A DNA stretch of 64,000 bases, taken from assembly GCF_014202335.1 (NCBI RefSeq), contig NZ_JACHGP010000016.1, positions 124,001 to 188,000 on the forward strand, read 5' to 3'. The notes under the pieces were generated by a model. The model made no database searches, was not told where the DNA came from, and saw only the letters and a list, made by a program, of their open reading frames with translations. The stretch is from Mycobacterium sp. AZCC_0083 (GTDB lineage Bacteria; Actinomycetota; Actinomycetes; Mycobacteriales; Mycobacteriaceae). The position numbers were made by a program, and so were the translations under genes. Numbering within the stretch: position 1 is the first letter of the stretch; every line of letters starts with the position of its first letter. Positions 44,576 through 53,352 of this stretch are shown in pieces.

Positions 44576-45010
44576 CTACCGGGGCGGCCCACCGAGGAGG
44601 AGCTGGCTCACGGTGCTGTCGGGGATGAACTGGCACATGGCGTCGGCGAGCGTCTTGGCGATCTCGATGTTCTGCTGGCCGATAACCGAACCCTGCTGCG
44701 AAACGATCTGCTGGACGACGGCCAACTGGGTGTCCGCGTCGAGACCGTTGTACTCCTTGCACTTCATGGTGAGGGAGTTCGACGGTGGTGGCACGTTGGA
44801 TGAGGTGTGGGGCGTCGACGGAAGGCCCGGAATGCCCGGAAGGCCCGGAAAGCTCGGCAGAGTCGGACGCGACGTCGAGCGCGGCGACGTCGAAAGGCTG
44901 GCGCCGGGCTCGGTGGTCATCGCCACGGTGCCGGGCGTCGTGCGCTCGCAGGCGGTGATGGCGGCGGCGAGCAGGATTGACGCCCCGGCGACCAAAACTC
45001 GCGTCCTCAT
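44576..45010 (-). CDS. Putative lipoprotein with conserved C-terminal helix domain
   Basis: 144 residues. The signal peptide (MRTRVLVAGASILLAAAITAC) ends in lipobox AITAC with Cys21. A Ser/Pro/Thr-rich linker follows (SFPGLPGIPGLPS), then a conserved domain with three cysteines including MKCKEYNGLDADTQLAVVQQIVSQQG and DAMCQFIPDSTV. The domain recurs in mycobacterial secreted proteins of unknown role. It lies between the DUF4334-type gene and echA21 on the same strand. Confidence 0.78.
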   Translation of the reverse strand: MRTRVLVAGASILLAAAITACERTTPGTVAMTTEPGASLSTSPRSTSRPTLPSFPGLPGIPGLPSTPHTSSNVPPPSNSLTMKCKEYNGLDADTQLAVVQQIVSQQGSVIGQQNIEIAKTLADAMCQFIPDSTVSQLLLGGPPR

Positions 45011-45052
45011 CTGGGCAACGATAGGCGTACGCGCGAGCCTGGCCGGTAGCCG

Positions 45053-45514
45053 CTAGACGCGACGCAGGTAGAAGTAGCCGTAGGTGCCGGTGCGCAACGC
45101 GTGCTTGCCGTTCATGATCCCCATCACGGTGTCGTCGTCGACCACCTTGAAGTGGTCGTGCAGGGGCTGGCCGTCGTAGACCATCGTCGCGACCAGCTCG
45201 CCGCGGAACTCCTCGACCCACAGCGTGGCCTCGCCCTTGCCGAGTTCGACGTTGGAGAACTTGTTGCCGTCCTCGTCGAGACAGATCAGCGGCTTCACGT
45301 CGTCGGGCGAGGTGAACGTCTTGCCGAACCAGCGCGCCTCCTCGAGCGAATTGACCAAGCGGTGGCCGGTGTCGAGCGCTCCACCGCTCCACTCGCCGAT
45401 CATGAAGTCCACGGTCGCAGGCTTCAGCGTGGACCAGAGGGCGTCGAGTTCGGCCTCCGGGATCTTCCCGTCGCGTGCGGTGAGTTCGGCGAAGGTGTCG
45501 TGCGCAGCGGTCAT
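45053..45514 (-). CDS. DUF4334 (GXWXG) domain protein, Rv3773c-like
   Basis: 153 residues. The GXWXG motif is seen as MIGEWSGGALDTGHRL (about 38-53), followed by the DUF4334 domain (EFRGELVATMVYDGQPLHDHFKVVDDDTVMGIMNGKH). A beta-rich lipocalin-like fold is likely; the ligand is unknown. ATG 45514 overlaps the hisC2 stop by 4 bp (ATGA), so the two are coupled, as their neighbours are in M. tuberculosis. Confidence 0.85.
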   Translation of the reverse strand: MTAAHDTFAELTARDGKIPEAELDALWSTLKPATVDFMIGEWSGGALDTGHRLVNSLEEARWFGKTFTSPDDVKPLICLDEDGNKFSNVELGKGEATLWVEEFRGELVATMVYDGQPLHDHFKVVDDDTVMGIMNGKHALRTGTYGYFYLRRV

Positions 45515-46581
45515 CGATCGGCGTCCTTTGGGTTGGAGATCCAGTCGGTGGCGAATTCGAGGAAGGCGTCGTTCTCGTGCGGTGCGGCGACGGTGACCCG
45601 TACCCCGTCCTGGCCGTAGGGCCGAACCAGCAGACGGTTGTCGGCTGCGCTGTTGACGAAGTCCGTCGTGCGCCCGGCGAGCGGCAGCCAGACGAAGTTG
45701 GCCTGCGACGGCGGCACGGTGAAGCCCGCCTCCCGCAGCGCGGACGTCACCCTGGCCCGCTCGGCCACGACGACGTCGGTACGGGCGAGCAGCTCGTCGG
45801 AAGCGTCCAGCGACGCGATGGCGGCTGCCTGCGAGACGCTCGTCGCGGTGAACGGCACGTACACCTTGCTCAGCGCGCTGATCACCTCCGGATCGCCGAC
45901 GGCGTAGCCCACCCGCAGACCGGCCAGTCCGTAGGCTTTCGAGAACGTCCGCAGCACAACGACATTGCTGTGCGCGCGGACCAGCCCGAAGCTGTCGGGT
46001 ACCCACTCGTCGCGAATGTATTCGACGTACGCCTCGTCGAGCACGATCAGGATGTCCGACGGAACGGCGGCCACGAAGCGGGCAAGGGCGTCGGGGTCGA
46101 CGACCGTGCTGGTCGGGTTGTTCGGGTTGCAGATGAAGACGAGCCGGGTCCGGTCGGTCACCGCGGCCAGCATGGCGTCGAGGTCGAACGCGTGGTCGGT
46201 CAGCGGCACCTGCACGGGGGTAGCGCCCGCGGTGCGGACCTGCAGCGGGTAGATCTCGAAACTGCGCCAGCCGAACATGACCTCATCGCCCACCGACGCG
46301 GTGATCTGGATCAGCTGCTGGCACAGGCTGACCGAGCCGCAGCCCACCGAGATGTGCTCCGGTGCGAAGTCGACGTGTTTTGCGAGCCGTTCCTTCAACT
46401 CGACGTAGCCGTTGTCCGGGTACCGGTTGATGCCGTCGACGGCCCGCGCGATCGCGGCCCGCACGCTGGGCAGCGGCCCGTCGACCGTTTCGTTGCTCGC
46501 GATCTTGATGGCGCCCGGCACCGTCTTGCCCGGCGTGTAGGCCGGTAGATCGGCCAACTCGGGGCGCAGGCGGGCGGTCAT
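45511..46581 (-). CDS. hisC2: Aromatic/histidinol-phosphate aminotransferase HisC2 (Pat)
   Basis: A 356-residue fold-type I aminotransferase. Phosphate and PLP region: ICNPNNPTSTVV, LDEAYVEYI, and the Schiff-base lysine in RTFSKAYGLAGLRVGY. Length and position match Rv3772. That protein is annotated as a second histidinol-phosphate aminotransferase but is likely a phenylalanine/aromatic aminotransferase. About 130 bp separate it from the next tRNA. Confidence 0.92.
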   Translation of the reverse strand: MTARLRPELADLPAYTPGKTVPGAIKIASNETVDGPLPSVRAAIARAVDGINRYPDNGYVELKERLAKHVDFAPEHISVGCGSVSLCQQLIQITASVGDEVMFGWRSFEIYPLQVRTAGATPVQVPLTDHAFDLDAMLAAVTDRTRLVFICNPNNPTSTVVDPDALARFVAAVPSDILIVLDEAYVEYIRDEWVPDSFGLVRAHSNVVVLRTFSKAYGLAGLRVGYAVGDPEVISALSKVYVPFTATSVSQAAAIASLDASDELLARTDVVVAERARVTSALREAGFTVPPSQANFVWLPLAGRTTDFVNSAADNRLLVRPYGQDGVRVTVAAPHENDAFLEFATDWISNPKDADR

Positions 46582-46710
46582 CCGAATAGTCTAGGGCGCC
46601 CGCGGAACGGGTCTTTCAGCCGTGCTTTGCCTTCCCCATGGCTGGCTGTGTACGCTTCTGCCTCGGCGGTTCCGGGCTCGAACATGAATCCGGTACCCTC
46701 GGATCGTTCA

Positions 46711-46802
46711 GGAGGCGTGCCAGAGCGGCCGAATGGGACTCACTGCTAATGAGTTGTCCGTCTTAAAGCGGACCGGAGGTTCAAATCCTCTCGCCTCCGC
46801 CA
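46711..46802 (+). tRNA. tRNA-Ser(GCT)
   Basis: Acceptor GGAGGCG (46711-46717) pairs with CGCCTCC (46792-46798), discriminator G. CCA is encoded at 46800-46802. The anticodon arm ACTCA-CTGCTAA-TGAGT gives GCT. The long variable arm is typical of serine. It sits 36 bp upstream of tRNA-Arg. Confidence 0.95.
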
Positions 46803-46838
46803 CTGCTGACCCGCGTCAGTGTGACAATTGAAGAACAT

Positions 46839-46911
46839 GCGCCCGTAGCTCAACGGATAGAGCATCTGACTACGGATCAGAAGGTTGGGGGTTCGAATCC
46901 CTTCGGGCGCA
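46839..46911 (+). tRNA. tRNA-Arg(ACG), attachment site of the integrated element
   Basis: Acceptor GCGCCCG (46839-46845) pairs with CGGGCGC (46904-46910), discriminator A. The anticodon arm TCTGA-CTACGGA-TCAGA gives ACG. T-arm GGGGGTTCGAATCCC. No CCA is encoded. The integrase gene begins 92 bp beyond its 3' end, which makes the tRNA 3' half the likely attB core. The tRNA is intact. Confidence 0.95.
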
Positions 46912-46960
46912 CCCAGGTCAGAGGCGCTTTTTATTGTCGGGAAGGCGCCGCAGTCGGGAC

Positions 46961-46982
46961 TTTGACGACAGTTTTGACGACA
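46961..46982. repeat. Direct repeat TTTGACGACA, candidate integrase arm sites
   Basis: TTTGACGACA occurs at 46961-46970 and 46973-46982, a 12-bp period, between the tRNA 3' end and the integrase gene. Short direct repeats here are typical arm-type binding sites. A potential hairpin (GGCGC..GCGCC, about 46923-46949) lies next to it and may terminate tRNA transcription. Confidence 0.55.
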
Positions 46983-47002
46983 ATAGCCATCTGTGCTGGT
47001 CT

Positions 47003-48235
47003 TCACTTTGCGGGGTTGAGCAGTGAATCCATGCCTGCGACGGCGGAACGCTGAACCTGTTCGATGACGTCCACATACGTGCCTGTCGTCACTGAAATCG
47101 AGCTGTGGCGAAGAACGCGCTGTACAGTCGCCGCCTCGACACCCATCGTGAACAGCAACGTCGCGCACGAATGGCGGAGGTCGTGGAGCCGGATGCTTCG
47201 CACGCCAGCCCGTCGGCACAACGTCTCGAACGCCCGGTTGATGTTCCTCGGTTCCAGAGGTGTCCCGTTCTTGGTCGTGAACACCAGACCGAGTGTGTTG
47301 CCCCGTGCGACCTGTGTGTCGCCCAACTGATCAAGCCGGTGCCGGCGCAAGATCGTCACTAGCTCCTCTGGCAACGGCACGGAGGCGGCGGACGAGTCGG
47401 TTTTCACGTCTCGCAAGGCGAGATCTGTCCCGACGCGTGAAAGCGCCTTCGTAACAACCACGCGTCCGTTGACCAGGTCGACATCGGACCACCGAAGCCC
47501 GAGTGCTTCCCCCCGCCTCAGGCCGATGGCCAGGGCGACCGCCCACAACGCGAAGAGCCTGTCGTGTCGTGCCGTTTCGAGAAAAGTGCGAGCTTCATCC
47601 GCCGACCAGGGTGTCACCTTACGGATCGAGCCGGTCGGCATTTTGACCTGTCGGGCAACACTTCGGGCCAACAGTTCCTCCTCGACGGCGTCTTGCAGTG
47701 CTGCACGCACAAGTCGGAGCAGGTAGCGCAGCGTGCCAGTGCCTGCGACCTGCCCGCAGCACTCGGCAGGCATTTTCGCGCAGCACCGAGCCTTGCCTTT
47801 TATGGCCCGCTGGGCGTCTTTGCCCTGTGCACAGCACTGACAGGTTGTTCGCAATCCGGTCAGCCATGCACGAATGTGTTGTGCCTGCAACGCCCGCAGC
47901 TTTCGCTTCCCCAGTCCTGGTACGACATACAAGCGCACCAGAAGCTCATATGAGGAGAAGGTCGTTTCCCGCACGCTCGGTTGCGCGATCTCCGTCAACC
48001 AGTACTGCATGTACTGCTCGACATTGGATGTCGTGGTGTCGACCGGAATCCCTTTGCGTTGCAGGTCCTTTAGCCGTGTGCGTTCAGCGTCAGCATCTTC
48101 CCAGGTCGAGGCATAAATGCTGATTCGCTTCCGGCGGCCATCCGGACCGTCGACGAACACTTTGACTTCGTAGCGCCCGTCCTTGCGCTGGGTGATGTTG
48201 CCGGAACCGTTCGGGTTGCGCTTTTTGGCAGCCAT
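47003..48235 (-). CDS. int: Tyrosine-family site-specific integrase
   Basis: 410 residues. AP2-like arm-binding N-terminus (GSGNITQRKDGRYEVKVFVDGPDGRRKR), SAM-like core-binding domain with an eight-cysteine insertion (about 133-165: CQCCAQ, CCAKMPAECC), and the catalytic domain with Arg in GLRRGEALGL, HDLRHSCATL, HSSISVTTGTYVDV (His-Arg-His-Tyr). All catalytic residues are present. The cysteine-rich insertion recurs in actinobacterial integrases and may bind zinc. It overlaps xis; a GTG at 48238 is an alternative start. Confidence 0.93.
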   Translation of the reverse strand: MAAKKRNPNGSGNITQRKDGRYEVKVFVDGPDGRRKRISIYASTWEDADAERTRLKDLQRKGIPVDTTTSNVEQYMQYWLTEIAQPSVRETTFSSYELLVRLYVVPGLGKRKLRALQAQHIRAWLTGLRTTCQCCAQGKDAQRAIKGKARCCAKMPAECCGQVAGTGTLRYLLRLVRAALQDAVEEELLARSVARQVKMPTGSIRKVTPWSADEARTFLETARHDRLFALWAVALAIGLRRGEALGLRWSDVDLVNGRVVVTKALSRVGTDLALRDVKTDSSAASVPLPEELVTILRRHRLDQLGDTQVARGNTLGLVFTTKNGTPLEPRNINRAFETLCRRAGVRSIRLHDLRHSCATLLFTMGVEAATVQRVLRHSSISVTTGTYVDVIEQVQRSAVAGMDSLLNPAK

Positions 48236-48426
48236 CACGCTGCCCCATCGATCAAGCCGGAAAGGTAATCATCGAGCGATTGCCGAACGATTCGGCGGCA
48301 CCGCCCGATCTGCACCGACTTGACCTGTTGGTCCCAGATCAACTGGTAGACCATCCATCTAGTGACCGCGAGCTGATCGGCCGCCGCCTGTACGGTTATC
48401 AATTCGCGGCTTCTTTCGGTGTGCAT
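48235..48426 (-). CDS. xis: Excisionase/BldC-type MerR-like DNA-binding protein
   Basis: A 63-residue winged-helix protein (LITVQAAADQLAVTRWMVYQLIWDQQVKSVQIGRCRRIVRQSLDDYL), the excisionase family that bends DNA and directs integrase to excise. It precedes int and overlaps it by 1-4 bp, the usual xis-int order. ATG 48426 follows a GAGGGA ribosome site. About 150 bp upstream, before the rep remnant, hold no gene. Confidence 0.88.
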   Translation of the reverse strand: MHTERSRELITVQAAADQLAVTRWMVYQLIWDQQVKSVQIGRCRRIVRQSLDDYLSGLIDGAA

Positions 48427-48578
48427 CAAAGTCCCTCTCCTCGCGCCGTGGGTTGTGATATCGAAAGTTGTTCTCTGTCAAGGTTTCCGGCCATAGAGGG
48501 CGTTCTTGGCAACCGAGACGTGGGGTAAACCCATGAAGGGCGAGTCCTTGGACAACAAGGGCGGCTGATGCCCCAACT

Positions 48579-50052
48579 TCATGTCAGCCAGCCTGGGTGA
48601 GGAGGTGGATCGTGCGCACGTAGGTGTTCTCGCACGGTGTGGCGGTGTTCAATCATCCGCTGCGCGGCCGACAGGATCAAGACACGTTCGCCCAGACTGC
48701 ACAGCCCGGCGCGATCGAATTCCCATTCGTTCGAATCAATGGTCGGTGTCACGACAAGGTCGTTGTGGTGTTGGCGGGTCCAGGTCGCGCGGTACGCGCG
48801 CAGGGCGCCCATGGTGGTGGAAAACAGCCGGGACTTGGTCGTGATGTGCCCCCGATAGCCCAGGGTGTGCAGCCACCGTTCCATGCCCTGGTAGGCACGG
48901 TAGGTGCTCAGGCCGGTGATGGTGGTCAGGATCGCCCGCACGTGAGTGCTGACGTCTAATTCGGCGACGGCTAACGGGGACATACGTCGGATGCCGACAC
49001 CAAAGTCGGCCACCGATTTCGTCACGTATTTCGCGAGATAGGCCGCCACCGACCGGCGCGACCGCACGGGAGTGACCTCACCGGGCGCGGAGGCGCTCGC
49101 GGATTGCAGTGGCTGTGTGTCGGTTTGGGCGCCGAACCGCAGCAGTCTCCCGCCGCCTTCGCCCGGGCTATCGGGGTCGATCACGCGGACCGCGACGCCC
49201 GCAGCGGCCTGCTGGACCAGGGCGGCCAGTTCGACCGACGTTATCGACGTGCCAGGCGTGGTGGGCGGTTCGCCTGGCACGGGTGGCGCGTCCAAGCGGA
49301 TGACGGCGTGGAAGTGGGGGATGGCGCGGCGTTGGAGTTCGGTGACCTTGACGTAGTTCAGGCGCACGCTCTTGGCGGGCTCACCGATTGCGCGCAGGTG
49401 GCTGTCGAGGAGGCGGCGCAGGGTGATGGTGAAGCGCCGCCACAGCTCGGGGGCGTGCCAGGCCAAATAGGACGTGCCCGGTGTAGTCGTAGCATTCTTC
49501 GCATAGTGGGTGACCCACGTGCGTGTCGTTGTCATCGTGAATGATATTGCACCACAGTGGATTACCGTGCTGACACCGAGTGAATCCGCGACGACCGGGG
49601 TCGTGACACCGGCGTCCGTGGGTGCCGTGTCTGTCGCCGCCGCTGGTGTGGACGGCTCCGAAGCTGGGTGCGGTGAAGGTGGCGAACACTTGGGGGTGCT
49701 CGGCGAGGGTGGTGGGCATATCGTGGTGTCCGCCGTGCAGGCCAGCGTGGATCAGCTGCCAGGTGTCGCGGGCATATAGATCTGAGCATGAGGGACAGGC
49801 GACCGCGCGGCGGTTGTTGCAGCGCGTCCATACCTGATGCTGGCGGCCGAAGGCGTCGGTGCTATTGAGATGGATGGGGTTGGCGCAGAACCCGACGTTC
49901 TCTGCTTTCTGCCACCAGGATTCGAATCCCGGTGAGGCGGCCCGGCGCACCATTTGAACCACCACCTCGGTGGCGTCGACACTTGTGGGCAGGCTACCCA
50001 GGTGGGGGAGCGTGAACGCCTCCGTCGGCGTGTCCGTGGGAGTGAGGGTCAT
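48579..50052 (-). pseudogene. rep: RepSA-type rolling-circle replication initiator, +1 frameshifted
   Basis: Two overlapping frames together make one Rep. The N-terminal part (49381-50052) has the cysteine motifs WTRCNNRRAVACPSCSDLYARDTW and CEECYDYTGHVLF. The C-terminal part (48579-49535) continues with WHAPELWRRFTITLRR, the HUH motif HFHAVIRLD and the Tyr region AYLAKYVTKS. The change of frame is at about 49461-49468, where CTATTTGGCCTGGCAC has one base too many (CTATTTGCCTGGCAC would restore Phe-Ala-Trp-His). This is either a true inactivation or a sequencing error. A 4-bp overlap couples it to the upstream transfer gene. Confidence 0.87.
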
Positions 50053-51476
50053 CGCCGCGAGGCACCTTCATCAGATGGGTCGACCGATCGCCAGTGCGGC
50101 GCGAAGTGCTCGCTGAGGTAGTCGATGTCGGGATCAGTGACGTGGAAGGCACGTACCCGAACCGGTTCGGCGGTCCCGTCCACGCAGACGTAGCCGACGC
50201 CGGGGGTGGTGGTGGGGATGTCATCACAAACCGCGCCGGCCTCGCGGGCGGCGGCGCCCAGGACCATGGTGGTTTGGGTGGATTCGGTCATCCGCAACCC
50301 GACGCGGATCGAGAACAATTGCCGGATGGGCAGGACGTCTTTGGATGGATCTTGCACCGCTGCGATCACGGAGACACCGACGGCGCGGCCTTGAGACAGC
50401 AGCAATCCCAGGAGTTGCTCTACTTCAGCGCGGGTCTTGCGGTCACCGATGTAGGCGGTCAGGGACGCGATTTCATCGATCATCAACACGATCAACGGTT
50501 CGGCAACGGTGGGGACGTGCAAGCGGGTGTATCCGCGCAGCCGCTGGGCACGCTTTTGCATGACGATCGTGACCGCTCGTAGGAGGGCGACGGTGTTGTC
50601 GGCGTTGTCGTGGGCGAACCCGGTGAACAGTTTCTGTCCGCGCCCGAACTCCATGCCGCCCTTAGGGTCGACCACCAGTAGACGCACCGAGCCGGCCCGC
50701 ACCCCGGGTGCCAGAGCGGCGATGATCGACCACAGCACCGAGCCCTTCCCGGAGCCGGTCGCGCCACCGATCAAAATGTGTTGCCCCAACACCGAGAGCC
50801 GCCACCACCTGCCGGCGTCGGTTACTCCTACCCTGACGCTGGACGGGTCGACCGTGGTCTCGGTCAGGGGACGGGGCAGTCGGGCCGGGGTAGCCAGCGG
50901 ATCACCGTGGTGGGCGGTAAGACGGATCGTCCCAGGCTTGACGGAGCGGACTGTCACCCGCAGGGCGCGCAACGCCTCGGCCAGGGCGGCAGATTTGTTC
51001 TGCCAATCGGTGACCGACTGACCTCTCAGAATTGCTACCTCAATGACATCAGTGGTGATGCCAATGGTCACGGACCGCAGCGCTGGCACAAGGGTTTGGT
51101 CATCCAGCTTCGCCGACAGGCCGTGCAGGATGCAGATCGCGGCCCACGGGTTCCGGTAGATCGACCAGGTGCGCCACCGGGTCCGGATCCGCTGGGTCAC
51201 CCATAGCTGGAATGACCGGGGCGAGAGTTGCGACCAAGCCGCCAGAGCCAGACCGGACAGCACAGCGAATGCCAGACCGAACACCGGTCCGACGCAGACC
51301 CCAATGCACACACTGGCGAAAGTCGGGATGCCGATCATGGGGAACGACAGCGACCACCACGCCACTAGCGCCACTGCTTTGGCGAGCGCCACCAAAATCA
51401 CGCTGATGGTCTCGTCGATGTCGGATTCACGGCCGCGGGAATTGTTGGAGCGGTGCGGTTTTGACGTTGCAGCCAT
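50049..51476 (-). CDS. FtsK/SpoIIIE-type DNA translocase (TraSA-like conjugation protein)
   Basis: 475 residues. Two N-terminal helices (about 28-90) anchor it in the membrane. The motor domain has Walker A GGATGSGKGS (about 243-252) and Walker B PLIVLMIDEIASL, with the FtsK-type VDPKGGMEFG. In AICEs this protein alone drives conjugal transfer of double-stranded DNA. It lacks a recognisable gamma domain, as expected of TraSA types. ATG 51476 is used; GTG 51479 adds one codon. Confidence 0.9.
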   Translation of the reverse strand: MAATSKPHRSNNSRGRESDIDETISVILVALAKAVALVAWWSLSFPMIGIPTFASVCIGVCVGPVFGLAFAVLSGLALAAWSQLSPRSFQLWVTQRIRTRWRTWSIYRNPWAAICILHGLSAKLDDQTLVPALRSVTIGITTDVIEVAILRGQSVTDWQNKSAALAEALRALRVTVRSVKPGTIRLTAHHGDPLATPARLPRPLTETTVDPSSVRVGVTDAGRWWRLSVLGQHILIGGATGSGKGSVLWSIIAALAPGVRAGSVRLLVVDPKGGMEFGRGQKLFTGFAHDNADNTVALLRAVTIVMQKRAQRLRGYTRLHVPTVAEPLIVLMIDEIASLTAYIGDRKTRAEVEQLLGLLLSQGRAVGVSVIAAVQDPSKDVLPIRQLFSIRVGLRMTESTQTTMVLGAAAREAGAVCDDIPTTTPGVGYVCVDGTAEPVRVRAFHVTDPDIDYLSEHFAPHWRSVDPSDEGASRR

Positions 51477-51591
51477 CACAAGCCTTCCGGATTTGACGCA
51501 CGTTTCAAGAGGAGCTCGACCGGTTGAGCGGGTGACCGCACCACCACGGTTGGGGGCGTTGCGGTGCTGCGGTCACCCGCCGGCCACCCGT

Positions 51592-51975
51592 TTAAGCGGC
51601 GGGCTTACCCTCGCCGCCGGGAGTATTGGTGGGCGCGCCGGATCTAGGCGGCGTGATGACGCCGGCCAGTGGGGCACCCGCCGCGCGGATCGTGTCAGCC
51701 CTAAACGCGGTGCCGCTGCGACCGTCCTGACTCCATGGCAGCGCGACAAGGCCATCGACATGTAGGGGTTGGCCGACAGTGACGCCCGGGTCGCCCGCGA
51801 CCGTCACGGCGATGACGTCTCCGCCAGAGGCGTCCAACGCCATTACCTGGACTTGCCACAGCGGTAAACCTGTGTCCCGGTCGAGCTTCGGTTGCCCTGA
51901 ATCGAACGGGATCCGTGGTTCGGGTGCGCGGGTGCAGATGAACGAAACCTCATTTGTTGCAATCCGCAATTTCAT
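51592..51975 (-). CDS. SCO3933-type small AICE protein (replication/excision activator-like)
   Basis: 127 residues. MKLRIATNEVSFICTRAPEPRIPFDSGQPKLDRDTGLPLWQVQVMALD marks a small family always found upstream of AICE tra/rep genes. It is annotated as SCO3933-type or as a plasmid replication/integration/excision activator. ATG 51975 follows AGGAGGGCACGACA. It probably heads the operon running through tra, rep, xis and int. The biochemical role is not established. Confidence 0.8.
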   Translation of the reverse strand: MKLRIATNEVSFICTRAPEPRIPFDSGQPKLDRDTGLPLWQVQVMALDASGGDVIAVTVAGDPGVTVGQPLHVDGLVALPWSQDGRSGTAFRADTIRAAGAPLAGVITPPRSGAPTNTPGGEGKPAA

Positions 51976-52086
51976 TGTCGTGCCCTCCTGTGTTGCTTGT
52001 ACGTAGTGGTTGCCGGCCGATTGAGGCCGCATACCAACACCACCACCGCGCAATGGGCCTCCGGAAGTGAGAGGCAGTGAGGGCAC

Positions 52087-53352
52087 GTGAGTCCAAAAAC
52101 GCGCAAATGGGCGTCGCTAGCAGTCCCCCTGGCAAGGGAGAATCAGTGGGTGGCGGACGCCGGCCTCTCACGTCCTACAGCCGCCCAGCGGCTGCGGGAA
52201 GCCCGGCATGAGTGGTGTTGGAGCCAGAACGACCTGGCTGCCGAAGTCGAGAAAGTACGAATCGTCCACAACCATCGGTCCTCGGACCGAGAGTCGTTGC
52301 GCCGTCAGATAATCGAGATCGAGAAGAGCGGCAACGCTGGGCCGATGTGGCGAGCGCTGCTTGCCGAGGCTCTCCAGGTCGATGAAGATCACCTGTTTGG
52401 ACTGCGCGTCGATGTCGCGTTGCCACGCCCGCTGCTGTTGGAAATGCCGGTAGACGCTGACCTCGTAGATGTTCTCTTGCTGCAGCGGGCCGCGCATATT
52501 CAGGCGGAACACATCTTTGGCCCCACCCACGCTCGCGAGCTTGTGGATCGCGACCTCGTGACCATCGAACAACTCATCCACGTAACCCCGGCTGCGCTCC
52601 GTCACGAGGTTCGCTGTGCGGCTGGCAGAATTGCCGAAGTGGGAGGCTGGATCGCCCAAGACAGCGGCGACTATGCCACCGCGGCGCGGCTCACGATGCG
52701 GGCTGACGACCATCTCCGTGCAGCTGAGCCGGCTCTGCGCGCGATGATCTTGATGCGCCGCGCCAACATTGTCGTTCGCGAGGACCCTGAGCTCGCGGTC
52801 GACCTGGCCGCGGCTTCGGCAGAACTGATCCAGGGACGAACAGTGGGACGCCTTGCCGCCAGCATCGCCCGCCAGCAGGCCTCAGCGGCACTGGCCAATC
52901 ACAACGCCCCGGCGTTTCGCGAACACGCCGCCCGAGCCCTCGACCTGGCCGATATCGATCCCATTCCCGACGATCACGCGGTCTACGCCAGCGGTGCCTA
53001 TGTCGCGGCCGAAATCGCTGCCGGGTACCTCGCCACCGGCCATGCGGCCAAGGCCGCCGAGTTGTTGTTGCGGCATGCTGGATGCTGGCCTGCTGCGCAA
53101 CGCCGAGATTCCGCTGTGGCCGCCACCCGGCTGCTCCGAGCTCTCATCGCGCTTGGCGACTACCCCGCGGCCGCGCAACACCTTCCTGGCGTCGTGAGTG
53201 CTTATCAGGCGGCACCTTCGGACCGAGCTCGCCAAGAGTTGCGGACATGCCGCAAGATCGTGCGTGACCGCACCCGAACCACCAAGAGCCTGCCCCTGCA
53301 CACCCTGCGCGCTCGCATCAACGCTGTCCTCCAGGAAGGCGCCACACCGTGA
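52087..53352 (+). CDS. XRE-type helix-turn-helix regulator with TPR-like C-terminus
   Basis: 421 residues. Helix-turn-helix at about 30-100 (AQRLREARHEWCWSQNDLAAEVEKVR, then RQIIEIEKSGNAGPMWRALLAEAL). The rest is a helical TPR-like array rich in Ala, resembling Streptomyces NsdA-type regulators. It is divergent from the SCO3933-type gene across 111 bp and is the likely element regulator. GTG 52087 is the start. Its stop overlaps the creatininase gene by 4 bp. Confidence 0.85.
   Translation: MSPKTRKWASLAVPLARENQWVADAGLSRPTAAQRLREARHEWCWSQNDLAAEVEKVRIVHNHRSSDRESLRRQIIEIEKSGNAGPMWRALLAEALQVDEDHLFGLRVDVALPRPLLLEMPVDADLVDVLLLQRAAHIQAEHIFGPTHARELVDRDLVTIEQLIHVTPAALRHEVRCAAGRIAEVGGWIAQDSGDYATAARLTMRADDHLRAAEPALRAMILMRRANIVVREDPELAVDLAAASAELIQGRTVGRLAASIARQQASAALANHNAPAFREHAARALDLADIDPIPDDHAVYASGAYVAAEIAAGYLATGHAAKAAELLLRHAGCWPAAQRRDSAVAATRLLRALIALGDYPAAAQHLPGVVSAYQAAPSDRARQELRTCRKIVRDRTRTTKSLPLHTLRARINAVLQEGATP

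Noticed and set aside
49919-49933. TTCGAATCCC inside rep, identical to the T-arm of tRNA-Arg
   Set aside because: It is part of conserved Rep coding sequence (Gly-Phe-Glu-Ser-Trp) and has no further match to the tRNA.
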